Assembly (NCBI RefSeq): GCF_038049925.1
Contig: NZ_CP145809.1
Coordinates: 1,674,001-1,738,000 of the forward strand
From: Georgenia sp. M64
GTDB lineage: Bacteria; Actinomycetota; Actinomycetes; Actinomycetales; Actinomycetaceae
Length of the DNA: 64,000 nt
Direction: 5' to 3'
The notes under the pieces were generated by a model that saw nothing but the letters and a program-made list of their open reading frames with translations, had not been told where the DNA came from and ran no database searches. Positions 19,190-27,950 of the stretch are shown in pieces (position 1 is the first letter of the stretch; each line of letters begins with the position of its first letter). The translations under genes were made by a program, and so were the position numbers.

Positions 19190-19560
19190 GAATGATGGCG
19201 CTGCCCTCCCGGTGGCTGTGCCGCATCCTTCCTGGGGACCGCCCTGTCCTCGATGCTCCCGGGCGGTTGCGGATCGACGTCGGCCGCGGACTCAAGGACA
19301 GCTCGCAGCGGCACCCCGCCATCGACGTGCTGGTCAACCGCTTCGACCCCCAGCACAGTTCACTACCGAGGAGCAGGGACGATCGCAGAGTCGACGCAGC
19401 ACATCCACGAGTCGGCCCGGGGCCTGGACGGGGGCGACGCCTGGGTCATCTGCCCCGACGGCGGCACGTTCACCGAGGCGCGCGGGCGGCAACGCATCGT
19501 GGCTCCACCAGACGGCCTGCACCAGATGGAACGCGGGCCGAGGAATGCGCCATGTCATGG
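19190..19560 (+). pseudogene. PlsC-like acyltransferase remnant
   Basis: Fragments such as LKDSSQRHPAIDVLVNRFD, STQHIHESARGLDGGDAW and VICPDGGTFTEARGRQR line up with the central part of 1-acylglycerol-3-phosphate acyltransferases, where the motif would be FPEGGNFT followed by basic residues. The catalytic HxxxxD block and both termini are missing, and the pieces lie in two frames. Identification rests on one motif and its neighbourhood, so confidence is moderate. Confidence 0.45.
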
Positions 19561-19632
19561 CGCCTCGTCCGCGGGATTTCGGCGGCGCTCGACCTCCTGG
19601 CAGTACGTCGCCAGCGAGGCCTCAACCATCCG

Positions 19633-19917
19633 TCAGCCGCCGTTGGGCACGATCGCGCGCCTGATCGGGGTGTCGGTCTGCGGGCCGACGCCGAGCTCGT
19701 TGTCCTGGTCGATGTGACCGGGGGCGTAGGCGGTCGTGCCGGCGAGCGTCGGACGGCTCGTGAAGACGGGCAGCTCCAACTCACCCAGGTCTACGCCGAG
19801 CTCGGGCCGAAATCCGGGGTGGAGCCCGTCGGCCGTACCCGGGCTGGGGGCCGGCCCGCCCTGGCACGGGCACCGGCGCCTCGGGCTCCTGCGAAAAGGG
19901 GTCCGACCCTCTGGCAA
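19633..19917 (-). other. Unrecognised open frame, possibly a gene fragment
   Basis: A leftward frame of up to 94 residues. Its last ~60 residues (ELGVDLGELELPVFTSRPT, YAPGHIDQDNELGVGPQTD) have a natural protein-like composition, unlike the Arg/Pro-rich shadows around it. I do not recognise the family. No convincing ribosome-binding site was seen. It may be the 3' remnant of another decayed gene. Confidence 0.25.
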
Positions 19918-19924
19918 ACCGGGG

Positions 19925-20146
19925 TCAGTGCTGGTGTCCTCCGCCCGGCTGCCGACCGGTGCGGGCGGTGGTGTCGGGGCGCTGGACTCCGCCCTGTCCG
20001 TGAGTGTGCCCGCCGAGGTGCATGACCATCATGAGCGCCACGAGCGCGAGGGTGACGATCGTTGTCGTGGACACGCCGGCCGTCCACAGGACCACGCCGA
20101 GGACCACGACACCCGCGTAGAGCCACAGCTGCTTGCGGTTGATCAT
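19925..20146 (-). CDS. DUF2933-like small membrane protein with His-rich tail
   Basis: A 73-residue protein with a short basic start (MINRKQLWLY), two membrane helices (AGVVVLGVVLWTAGVS and IVTLALVALMMVMHL) and a histidine/glycine tail (HLGGHTHGQGG, GGGHQH). Such proteins recur next to copper genes in actinobacteria; the role is unknown, and metal binding by the tail is inferred. ATG 20146 follows GGAGGACGAC. A degenerate paralogue lies at 32175-32487. The upstream region holds a 10-bp palindrome CGAACGTTCG near 20224. Confidence 0.65.
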   Translation of the reverse strand: MINRKQLWLYAGVVVLGVVLWTAGVSTTTIVTLALVALMMVMHLGGHTHGQGGVQRPDTTARTGRQPGGGHQH

Positions 20147-20294
20147 GTCGTCCTCCGGCTGCTTGGCGCGCCGCGTACCGGTGCGCTCCCTCGATCCTCT
20201 CCCGAGGCGGGGGCCCGAGTCACGAACGTTCGTCGACAGTCCACCGAAAAGACGTCATTTCGTCAGGCTCGCCCTGAGCTCACCGCGGGAGCGG

Positions 20295-21330
20295 TCAAGC
20301 AGTCGCGTCGCCGCTCGGCTCGAGCATCCACGGGTGCGGTGCCGTGAGCCGCTGGGCCTCCGGCGGGCCCCACGACCCCGGCGGATAGGGGAGGGGGAGT
20401 GGACGGTCCGGCCCCTGCAGCGGCGCGAACGCGGTGAAGGCCGAGCGCAAGCTGTGCGAGGTGGTGAACAAGGTGTGATCGCCTGCGAGCACGTCGTAGA
20501 GCAAGGAGGCGTAGGCGGAGATCGGCTCACCGCCCGGCACGTCACCGGAGCGCAAGGCCTGCGCGGCCCAGGGGCAGCTCCGGGTCCGGCCCAGGAGTCT
20601 GGACGGTGACGCCGACGCTGATGTGCCCCGGGCCACTGAAGTCGATCTCGATGGTGTCCGGGGCTGGCGCCTCGCCGGCGAGCGGGCCCTCCGGCGCAGC
20701 GCATCACCAGGGTGATCCGTTGCGCCTTGAGCGCCATGCGCTTGCCTGTGCGGAGGACGAAGGGCACACCTCGCCACCGGTCCATGTCGATCCACAGCCG
20801 GGCCGCGACGAAGGTGTCCTGAGTGGAGTCCGACGGGACGCCGTCGATGTCGGTGTACCCGTCGAACTGGCCCAGCACGACGTCCCGGGCAGGATCGAGG
20901 GGGCGAAAGCGGCTCATGACGGCGTCCCGGGCAGCCACGATCGCCTGCGGGTCGCGCAAGTCGGCCGGCGGGTCCATCGCGGCCTGGCTGGCGACGTGGA
21001 ACAGGTGCGTGACCAGCATGTCCAGGGCGACACCGGTTGCCTCATAGAAGGCGGCTCGATCGGCGACGTCGAGCGCCTCGGGGACGTCGATCTGGACCTG
21101 CTCGATGCTCCGGGCGTCCCACTGGGACCCGAAGAGCCGGTTCGCGAAGCGGAGGGCGTAGATGGACTGCACGGCCTGCTTGCCGAGGAAGTGGTCGATG
21201 CGGAAGACCTGGCCCTCGGCCAGGAGCTGCCGGACGGTGGCGTCGAGCTCCTTCCGGACGACCGGCGTCCCGGGGTTCTTGCGGGCATCTGCCGGCTCAG
21301 CGGTGGGCCGAGGCTTCGTCGGAACTTCGT
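20295..21330 (-). pseudogene. zwf: Truncated, frameshifted glucose-6-phosphate dehydrogenase
   Basis: The 5' part reads clearly as G6PDH: ELDATVRQLLAEGQVFRIDH, then FLGKQAVQSIYALRFANRLF, followed by VDVPEALDV-type strands and LRTGKRMALKAQRI. The NADP-binding N-terminus (about 150 residues, with the GASGDL motif) is absent. A frameshift near 20690 moves the end into other frames, where EPISAYASLLYDVLAGDHTL and a typical C-terminus (PYPPGSWGPPEAQRL) can still be read. It cannot make active enzyme; presumably a functional zwf lies elsewhere. Confidence 0.85.
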
Positions 21331-21519
21331 CGTCGCCACACCGGACAAGCACGAATTGGGCGTTGACTTGTTGCTGATACATCACGGTTTCGGCAGTCAG
21401 CCGGTGCTTGTCGACGCGGGGGGCCCGGCCGACGAGGCGCGGCCTTCTCGGTCAGCGGGATCGTCCCTCGTCCGCCAGTCCATGGACCCCTTCGTCGCGC
21501 AGTAGACACTGGAGCCAGG

Positions 21520-22092
21520 ATGACAACCACCATCGGCACCGACCCCGGCACGGCGTCGGTGCAAGCCCATGACGCCGCTGTCGAGAGCGAGCTGATCAGG
21601 CTCACGGATGCGCTCCTGGCAGCCGTCGGTGCCCGCGAGACGCACGAGCTCGCTCAGCGAGCGCTCATGCCGGTCCTGTGTGACCAGATCCTGCCTCAGG
21701 TCGCCGCCGAGCAGATCGTCTTCGGGGACACGCCGGCCGCTCCACGCACCGACCTTGTCGGTGCCGCCATGGCGGCCCAGGAGCGTCACCTCATCGGTCT
21801 CGTCGCGGAGGTGGACCACGCCGCGACGGGCATCGAGGCTGTCCGGGCTGCCGACGCCGTCGCCGCCCTCCCCATGATCCGTGCCGAGGAGATGACGGTG
21901 CCAGCGCTCGCTGCCTACGGGTCCCCGGTCGGCGCCGCGGCGCCGACCGGGAGAACCCCGACGTCGTGGACCTGCACGCGATCGGCTACGCCCCGAGGAG
22001 GTCGCCGCCGACTTCTCCCTGCTGGCCGCCGCGCTCAACCTCGCCCGCCCGGGGCGTCGTCCGGCGCCCGCCCCAAGACCGGGTCGGGATGA
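21520..22092 (+). CDS. Degenerate hemerythrin (HHE)-like protein
   Basis: The first ~130 residues are helical and resemble actinobacterial HHE-domain proteins in layout (AVESELIRLTDALLAAV, MPVLCDQILPQVAAEQIVF, MAAQERHLIGLVAEVDHAA, then a helix ending MTVPALAAYGSP). Most of the metal-ligand histidines and glutamates expected in a hemerythrin are missing. The tail changes to low-complexity Arg/Pro/Gly after about residue 140, suggesting a frameshift near 21940 (another frame there reads VDLHAIGYAPEEVAADFSLL). Probably a decaying gene. ATG 21520 follows ACTGGAGCCAGG. Confidence 0.4.
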   Translation: MTTTIGTDPGTASVQAHDAAVESELIRLTDALLAAVGARETHELAQRALMPVLCDQILPQVAAEQIVFGDTPAAPRTDLVGAAMAAQERHLIGLVAEVDHAATGIEAVRAADAVAALPMIRAEEMTVPALAAYGSPVGAAAPTGRTPTSWTCTRSATPRGGRRRLLPAGRRAQPRPPGASSGARPKTGSG

Positions 22093-22313
22093 GCCGCGGC
22101 CCGGCCTGACCCGGGGCAGGCGGCACTGGCCGGCCCACAGGCCGCTCAAGGCCCACGGGCGACCACCACCCCGGGAAGACGCCTGGACGAGAGGACTTGG
22201 CCGAAACTTCATCGTCGCGACGGTGGATCGAGTATCAGGAGCGGCGTTGACTGATGCTTGATCAACTCCGGGCATCGAGAGAAGCGGATACGGACCAAGA
22301 AGGGACGCGAACC

Positions 22314-23030
22314 ATGATGGACCTCAACCACTGGCGCCGCGACGACGAACCGGAGGATCCGACAACCCCGCTGCCCGAGGTCAGCCGCGCAGCGCTCGCG
22401 TCGCTGCCGGAGCACGACGTCGAGGAGGCACACTTCAGCAGCGGTGACGTGGGCGTCACGGAGGACGGTCGCCCGGTGGGCCGGATCTCCGCGCTCCTCG
22501 CCGTGGCTGTCGTCTTCGCCCTCACCCTCTGGGGGCCGCCCGCCTGGGCGAACCCCGACGAGGAGGAGAGCGAGTTCGCGGTCGACCTCGTGCAGCAGGC
22601 GATCTCCCTGATCGCCAACAGGGGCGGTGCGGACCGGGCGCTGGAGAAGATGGAGGACGCCCTCGAGGCGCCTGATCCGTCCGGTGTCGACCTGGCGCTC
22701 GTGCAGCAGGCCGCGACCGTGGTGGAGGAGGCCGCACCCGGCGCGGCCCGGGAGGAGTCGCTCGCGCAGAGCCGGCAGATCCTGCTGCAGGCGGCACCGG
22801 CGCTGAACGAGCCCTCCCCGGTGGCCATGACCGGGGGCCTGATGACCGGCACGACCGTTGTGCTCGACGACCTCACGCCCGCCCGCGGAATCAGTGACGG
22901 AGGCGACATCGTGCTGCTCGTGCTCGCCGCCGCCTCCGCCGGGCTGGGCCTGTATCTGGCACGGCTGTGGCGCCCGCATCACAGCCTGCGGCAGCTGCGG
23001 GCACGCGGCGCTCGGAAGGGGGTGGCGTGA
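22314..23030 (+). CDS. Unrecognised membrane protein preceding cytochrome b
   Basis: A 238-residue protein. It has an acidic N-terminal cytosolic part (~50 residues), a membrane helix (ISALLAVAVVFALTLWG) followed by PPAWANPDEEE, a charged helical extracytoplasmic domain of ~130 residues, and a second helix (DIVLLVLAAASAGLGLYLARL) with a basic end. I do not recognise the family. Its stop overlaps the cytochrome b start (TGATG), and the third gene overlaps likewise, so these three genes form one operon. It may be a partner of the b-type cytochrome. ATG 22314 follows AGAAGGGACGCGAACC; a longer frame from 22254 is less likely. Confidence 0.6.
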   Translation: MMDLNHWRRDDEPEDPTTPLPEVSRAALASLPEHDVEEAHFSSGDVGVTEDGRPVGRISALLAVAVVFALTLWGPPAWANPDEEESEFAVDLVQQAISLIANRGGADRALEKMEDALEAPDPSGVDLALVQQAATVVEEAAPGAAREESLAQSRQILLQAAPALNEPSPVAMTGGLMTGTTVVLDDLTPARGISDGGDIVLLVLAAASAGLGLYLARLWRPHHSLRQLRARGARKGVA

Positions 23031-24106
23031 TGAGCGCGCGCACGGAAGGGCACACCTCGTCGCAGGCGGCGGGCCGGCGTCCCACACGGTGGCGTCGCGT
23101 CATCGACGCGGTGGACGAGCGGATGGGACTCAAGGCGCTGGCGTACGACGTGCCCGAGCACGCGAACAACCTGGCCTGGAGCATGGGGGCGCTGACGGCC
23201 ATCTCCTTCTTCCTCCTGCTGGTCTCGGGCATCTACATCGCGCAGTGGTACAACCCCATGCCCGAGGTCGCCAACCAGTCGGTCCGCACGATCATGACGC
23301 AGGCCCCACTCGGCGCCTTCGCCCGTGGGTTGCACTACTGGGCGGCGCAGGCGATGTACATCCTGGCGCTGGTGCACATGCTGCGCGTCTTCTTCACCGG
23401 CTCCTTCAAGCGTCCCCGCGAGGGCAACTGGATCGTCGGTGCGGCCATGCTGCTGCTGACCTTCCTCGCGGTATTCACCGGCACGGTTCTCAAGTGGGAC
23501 CAAGAGGGCTTCGAGGCCCTGACGCACAACCTGGACGTCGCCGAGCTGATCGGCGGTCTGGGCATCTGGTTCACGGGTGAGCTGGCACCGGAGGTGCCCC
23601 TCGTGCTGCGCCTGTACACCGGGCACGCCGTCATCATCCCCGGCCTCATCCTGGCGCTGTTCGTCATCCACGCGCTGCTGGTCAAGCGTCACAAGATCTC
23701 GCCGCATCCGGACATCCTGCCCACCACGCTGGAGGAGCCGGCGCCGTTCACCGAGCACCTCAAGAGGGCCGGCGCCTACGGTCTGGTGCTGCTCGGGATC
23801 CTCACGGCGTTGTCGGTGCTGCTGCCGCCGATCATCGGACCCACCCCGGTGGAGGGAATCGAGACCACCCGGCCGCTATGGATGTTCTGGTGGTTCTTCC
23901 CCTTCGAGCAGTGGTTCGGCGTCAGCTCGGTGGGCATCATCATGGGTGTCGTCTTCTTCGCACTGTTCTTGGTCCCGTTCCTGGACCGGAGCCCAGAACG
24001 TGGCTGGCGCCAGCGGAAGCTGGCCGTCACGCTATTCGGGTTGTTGGCGCTGTTCATGCTCGTGGTCAGCGTGTACGTGTGGATCAACAACGCCCAGGGC
24101 CACTGA
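23030..24106 (+). CDS. Cytochrome b (bc-complex type), without Rieske partner
   Basis: A 358-residue diheme membrane cytochrome of the cytochrome b/b6 family. Paired histidines on helices B and D fit haem ligation: LHYWAAQAMYILALVHMLRV and TGHAVIIPGLILALFVIHAL. It also shows the loop GSFKRPREGNWIVG, the helix C region GTVLKWDQEGF and further C-terminal helices (LLGILTALSVLLPPIIG). No Rieske or c-type cytochrome gene lies beside it; instead it is sandwiched between two unknown membrane proteins. It probably moves electrons between quinol and an extracytoplasmic acceptor, which is not identified here. The cytochrome c maturation operon next door fits a redox role for this area. Confidence 0.82.
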   Translation: MSARTEGHTSSQAAGRRPTRWRRVIDAVDERMGLKALAYDVPEHANNLAWSMGALTAISFFLLLVSGIYIAQWYNPMPEVANQSVRTIMTQAPLGAFARGLHYWAAQAMYILALVHMLRVFFTGSFKRPREGNWIVGAAMLLLTFLAVFTGTVLKWDQEGFEALTHNLDVAELIGGLGIWFTGELAPEVPLVLRLYTGHAVIIPGLILALFVIHALLVKRHKISPHPDILPTTLEEPAPFTEHLKRAGAYGLVLLGILTALSVLLPPIIGPTPVEGIETTRPLWMFWWFFPFEQWFGVSSVGIIMGVVFFALFLVPFLDRSPERGWRQRKLAVTLFGLLALFMLVVSVYVWINNAQGH

Positions 24107-24414
24107 TGGCCTCCGTGGCCGTCAGCGCCGCGCGGCGCCGTGCCCGACGGTGGTTCTGGTCGCTCCTCGTCATCGCCGTCCTGGGCATGGGGGTCGTCTA
24201 CCGGTCGATCGATGCCCCGTCCTCCCCTGCCGTAGGGACGGCCTTCCTGCTCGGCTCGGTGGTCGTGCTGGCTGCGCTAGTGCAGGCGACCCGGATCTGG
24301 GCGGCGCTCGAGGGACCGGTCCGCGTGCCGCGCTGGTTCCGGCGGCACAGGAGCGCGACCACCGCTGGTGGGCCCTCGCGGGACGACCCAGCGGGACCAC
24401 GGCGGGAACGATAG
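24106..24414 (+). CDS. Small two-helix membrane protein of the cytochrome b operon
   Basis: A 102-residue protein with a basic start, two membrane helices (FWSLLVIAVLGMGVVY and VGTAFLLGSVVVLAALVQA) and an Arg-rich cytosolic tail. It starts inside the cytochrome b stop (TGATG). No family recognised; likely an accessory subunit. A strong hairpin follows 20 bp after its stop. Confidence 0.6.
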   Translation: MASVAVSAARRRARRWFWSLLVIAVLGMGVVYRSIDAPSSPAVGTAFLLGSVVVLAALVQATRIWAALEGPVRVPRWFRRHRSATTAGGPSRDDPAGPRRER

Positions 24415-24434
24415 AAGGGCCCGCAACGGTAGAA

Positions 24435-24468
24435 GGCTCGCCCCGGGTTCCTGGACCCAGGGCGAGCC
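24435..24468 (+). terminator. Hairpin ending the cytochrome b operon
   Basis: GGCTCGCCC pairs with GGGCGAGCC (9 bp), with inner pairing GGGT/ACCC and a short loop. It lies ~20 bp after the operon's last stop. There is no T-run. Confidence 0.6.
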
Positions 24469-24479
24469 TGTACGCCACG

Positions 24480-24610
24480 GTGGTGCACGCCGCCGGATCC
24501 GCGTCGAACATCTCAGCGCAGTGCCCGCAGCAGAAGTAGAGCGCTCAGCCGGGTGGTCGCGCGCCAGCCCGTCCGCCTCGGCCCGTGAGCGACCGTCGCG
24601 TTTGCCCTTG
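24480..24610 (-). pseudogene. YHS-domain gene remnant
   Basis: About 100 bp match, base for base with few changes, the 3' half of the YHS gene at 41546-41824. Shared text includes CAGTGCCCGCAGCAGAAGTAG and GCCTCGGCCCG, the complement of codons for YYFCCGHC and the preceding SRAEAS segment. Here the frame is broken by small changes (for example loss of the second tyrosine codon) and no start remains. It is the relic of a second copy. Confidence 0.7.
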
Positions 24611-24730
24611 GCTCACCGGGGTTGCGGGTGGGTGAGTCCTCCGCCGACCATGATCATTCTCAGTCAGTTGTTGTCTTTGTCGCGGAAGAAACGGGCGATG
24701 CGGCGGTGTGGCTCGATGATGGCTCGAGCG

Positions 24731-25714
24731 TTATCCGATGCCGCTGTAGGAGTGGAGGCTGTTGAAGACGAGGTTGACGAGGAAGTAGTTGGCCAGGATG
24801 GCGACGAACCCGGCGATGGAGAGGTACGCGGCCCGGCGTCCTTCCCACCCGCGGGTAGCGCGAGCGTGCAGGTACGCGGCGTAGATGACCCAGATGACGA
24901 AGGACCACACCTCCTTGGCGTCCCAGCCCCAGGGGCGGCCCCAGGCGTACTCGGCCCAGATCGCACCCGCGACGAGGGTGAAGGTCCACATCATGAAGCC
25001 GACTGCGTTGAGCCGGAAGGCGAGGCGTTCGAGCTCGGCCGAGGAGGGCGCGACGTCGAGCAGGTGCCCCCACAGACCGTGCGGCTTTGTCCGCGCTCGT
25101 TCCTGGGCCAGCGTGGTGGTCGCCGCCGCACCGTCCGGCCGAGGCGCCGGAAAGGGGGGTGGGTGCGGGATGGCTGTACGGGACTGGCGCTGCTCGGCGC
25201 GTTCCTGGACGAGCTGGAGTGTCGAGAGGGTCGCGGCGATGGTGAAGACGCCGACGGCGAGGGTGGCTATGGAGACATGGATGATGAGCCAGTAGGTCTG
25301 CAGGGCCGGTTGGAGGCCGTCGGCGCGGACGTAGAGGACGGAGACGGCGACACCGAGCATGAGGAGCACGGGGCCGAGGACGAAGGTGCCGAGGAAGCGC
25401 ATGTCCCGGCCGCGTTGCAGGGCGAGGAAGATGACCATCGCGACGAGGGAGGAGAGGATGGAGAACTCGTACATGTTCGCCCACGGCACGCGCGCGGCGG
25501 CGACGGACCGGGTGATGACACCGAGCAGGTGCAGGGCGAAGCCGAGCCAGGTGGTGGTCATCGCGATGCCGACCGCGCGACGGCGATCGCGGTGCGGACC
25601 GCGGCCGCGCAGTCCGGAGAGGTCGATGGCGAAGGCGGTGAAGCCGACGGTGTAGGCGGCCATCGCTCCGTAGATGAGTACGAGGCTGATCTGGCCCAGG
25701 GCGGTCTCGGGCAT
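24731..25714 (-). CDS. ccsB: Cytochrome c biogenesis protein CcsB/ResC
   Basis: Haem-handling membrane subunit of the System II cytochrome c synthase. The 327-residue protein has about eight helices and the haem-binding Trp-rich signature WGWDAKEVWSFVIWVIYAAY, with conserved histidines (IIHVSIATLAV, YAAYLHARATRGW). A Pro/Ala-rich insert (residues ~175-215) separates its two halves. ATG 25714 shares one base with the resB stop, so the pair is translationally coupled. Upstream extension of the frame to 25948 lies inside resB and is rejected. Confidence 0.9.
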   Translation of the reverse strand: MPETALGQISLVLIYGAMAAYTVGFTAFAIDLSGLRGRGPHRDRRRAVGIAMTTTWLGFALHLLGVITRSVAAARVPWANMYEFSILSSLVAMVIFLALQRGRDMRFLGTFVLGPVLLMLGVAVSVLYVRADGLQPALQTYWLIIHVSIATLAVGVFTIAATLSTLQLVQERAEQRQSRTAIPHPPPFPAPRPDGAAATTTLAQERARTKPHGLWGHLLDVAPSSAELERLAFRLNAVGFMMWTFTLVAGAIWAEYAWGRPWGWDAKEVWSFVIWVIYAAYLHARATRGWEGRRAAYLSIAGFVAILANYFLVNLVFNSLHSYSGIG

Positions 25715-27459
25715 CAGTGTCCTTTCCGGGCTGGGTCGGGGTCGGCGGGTGCCGTTGTCGTTGGTCCGGTGGTGCCGTCTGCGTCGTGCGTTTCCGTCGT
25801 CGTCCGGCGCGGCGGGGCGACGGGGGAACCGGCGCTCCGGAGCACGCGTGCGAGGTCGCGGGCTAGGCCGGGGTCGTCCCCGCGGGCCAGGGCCGCCCCG
25901 GAGACGACGGTGCCCCCTCCGCTGGGGGTGTCGGTGAGTTTGACCCACAGGCGTCGGCGGGGGACGAACAGGGAGGCGAACAGGCCGAGCAAGGCGAAGA
26001 CGGAGGAGCCCAGCAGGTAGGGCAGGGTGGGGTCGTAGCGCAGGTCGAGGCCGACGAAGCGCGGGAGGGAGCCGAACGTCACGGTCCCGAGTCCCTCGGG
26101 CAGCTCCACGCTCTCACCCGGGGAGAGGAAGAGGGTCACCGGCTGTTGGCCCTCCTCGGCGGAGCCGGGGGAGCCGTCCGGGGCCTCTTCGTAGATCTGG
26201 CGCATGTCGTCGGTGTCCAGGACGTAGACGTTCTGGGGCACACCGTCGTCCAGGCCGAGATCACCGGCCCAGAGGGTCAGGGCCATCAGTGGGGCGTTGG
26301 GCTCGGGGTGGGCGGAGTACACCCCCGAGCCGTCCTCAGCCATCATGGCGGTGGGCAGGAAGGCGCCGGTGAGCCCGAGCTGCTCACCGACGCTGACGTC
26401 GGGCACCTTCACGACACCGCGGGAGGTGTAGACGGAGTCCTGGGGCAGGAACGGGACCGGCCCGGAGAAGGCGACCTGTCCCGCACCGTCGCGCACGGTG
26501 ATGTCGGGGGCGAAGCCGTTGCCCATCAGGTAGAGGTTCGCCCCGCCGGCGTCCATCGGGTCGTTGACCTTGATGACCTCTCGGCGGGTCGATCCGTCCG
26601 GCTCGCTCACGCGCACGGTCGCGGCGAAGTCACGCGCGAGGGCATCGGGGGTGAACTCCGACGCGAACTCCTCCAACGTGAACGTGAAGGGCGCGAGGGA
26701 GTCGGGGTCGAAGAAGGTGCCCGGTTCGAAGGTGTCGTAGTCGAGCACGGAGTTGGCGAAGGACTCCCCCTCCACGACGATGAACTGCCCGCGGTAGCTG
26801 TAGAGCTGGCCGGCCGCGAGAGAGAGGAGGACTCCGATGAGGGAGAGGTGGAAGACGAGGTTGCCGCTCTCGCGCAGGTACCCCCGCTCGGCGGTGATGC
26901 CCTCGGTCGTGACCGCCGCACGGTAACGCCCCTTCAGGGCGGCCATGAGGTTCGCCTCCACCGCCGGGCGGGACTCGGTGACCGCGAGCTCCTCCCGCAC
27001 CGGGAACCGCTGGAAGCTGCGGGGCACCCGCGGCGGCCGCGCGTGCAGCGCCCGCCAGTGGACCCGGACGCGCGGCACGATGCACCCGATCAGTGAGATG
27101 AACAGCAACAGGTACACCGCGGCGAACCACGGCGAGCCGTACACGTCGAAGAATCCGACCCGCTCGAGCCAAGGAGCAAGGCGCGGGTAGGCGGAGAAGT
27201 ACTCATCCACCCGTGCAGGGTCCTGCGGCCGCTGGGGAAACAACGACCCCGGCAGTGCGACCACGGCCAGCAGCAGCAGCAGCAGGATCGCGACCCGCAT
27301 GCTGGTCAGCTGGCGCCACATCCACCGGAGCCAGCCGGTCACACCCAGCGCGGGCGACTGCGCCCGGCCCGTCCCCACCTCGGGGCCATCTTCCCCCTGC
27401 CCAGCCTTGGAGCTCAGGTTCGTCGCATCGACCTCAGTGGCGGTCCTCAAGGCGCTCAC
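25714..27459 (-). CDS. resB: Cytochrome c biogenesis protein ResB
   Basis: Partner of CcsB in apocytochrome-haem ligation. The 581-residue protein has N-terminal helices (SMRVAILLLLLLAVVALPGS, then PWFAAVYLLLFISLIGCIVP), a helix after YLRESGNLVFHLSLIGVLLS and a large extracytoplasmic domain (~270-520). It ends with a last helix (YLLGSSVFALLGLFASLFVP) and a cytosolic tail. Length and order are typical of actinobacterial ResB. A GTG at 27459 overlaps the ccdA stop (GTGA), which fixes the start. Confidence 0.9.
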   Translation of the reverse strand: MSALRTATEVDATNLSSKAGQGEDGPEVGTGRAQSPALGVTGWLRWMWRQLTSMRVAILLLLLLAVVALPGSLFPQRPQDPARVDEYFSAYPRLAPWLERVGFFDVYGSPWFAAVYLLLFISLIGCIVPRVRVHWRALHARPPRVPRSFQRFPVREELAVTESRPAVEANLMAALKGRYRAAVTTEGITAERGYLRESGNLVFHLSLIGVLLSLAAGQLYSYRGQFIVVEGESFANSVLDYDTFEPGTFFDPDSLAPFTFTLEEFASEFTPDALARDFAATVRVSEPDGSTRREVIKVNDPMDAGGANLYLMGNGFAPDITVRDGAGQVAFSGPVPFLPQDSVYTSRGVVKVPDVSVGEQLGLTGAFLPTAMMAEDGSGVYSAHPEPNAPLMALTLWAGDLGLDDGVPQNVYVLDTDDMRQIYEEAPDGSPGSAEEGQQPVTLFLSPGESVELPEGLGTVTFGSLPRFVGLDLRYDPTLPYLLGSSVFALLGLFASLFVPRRRLWVKLTDTPSGGGTVVSGAALARGDDPGLARDLARVLRSAGSPVAPPRRTTTETHDADGTTGPTTTAPADPDPARKGH

Positions 27460-27947
27460 ACCACCGTCTCGAAGTCGGCGACCATGCCCTGCAGGTATCC
27501 CGAGAGCAGGCCCCACAGCCCGGTGACCATGGCCAGCCCGAGCGCGACGAGCAAGGCCCCGCCCAGACGTCCCATGAAGGCCAGCCCCATGAGGATGACG
27601 AGTACGCCCATCGCGCGCACGATCGCGTCCATCCAGGCGGCGAGAACTATTCCTGCCCAGGCGAACACCACGCCGAGCAGCACGAAGACGGCGGTGAAGC
27701 CCGCCACGAAGAGCACCACACCGGTGAGCATCCGCCCGTTGCCGACCCATGATCGACGGTCACGTTCGGAATCTCCTTGAGCGCCGACCATGCCACCGAG
27801 GTAGCCGACATAACCGGGAAGCAGGGGGAGCACGCACGGGGAGGCGAAGGAGATGGCTCCGGCGACCCCGGCCACGGGCAGGGCGGCGAGCATCGGTCCG
27901 GTGAGCACGGTCGACTGAAAGAGGTTGGCGATCTGGTCCCAGTCCAT
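27456..27947 (-). CDS. ccdA: CcdA thiol-disulfide transporter with central in-frame deletion
   Basis: CcdA passes electrons across the membrane to periplasmic thioredoxins such as the TlpA protein encoded upstream. This copy begins normally (GAISFASPCVLPLLPGYVGYL, first catalytic Cys in SPCVLP) and continues through two helices. After VLVILMGLAFMGR it goes straight to LGGALLVALGLAMVTGLWG, the last helix. Only 163 residues remain of an expected ~240-260. The missing centre holds the second catalytic site (normally G-W-T-P-C). The frame is kept, so downstream translation coupling to resB survives, but thiol relay should be lost unless another CcdA exists. Confidence 0.8.
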   Translation of the reverse strand: MDWDQIANLFQSTVLTGPMLAALPVAGVAGAISFASPCVLPLLPGYVGYLGGMVGAQGDSERDRRSWVGNGRMLTGVVLFVAGFTAVFVLLGVVFAWAGIVLAAWMDAIVRAMGVLVILMGLAFMGRLGGALLVALGLAMVTGLWGLLSGYLQGMVADFETVV

Positions 27948-27950
27948 AGG

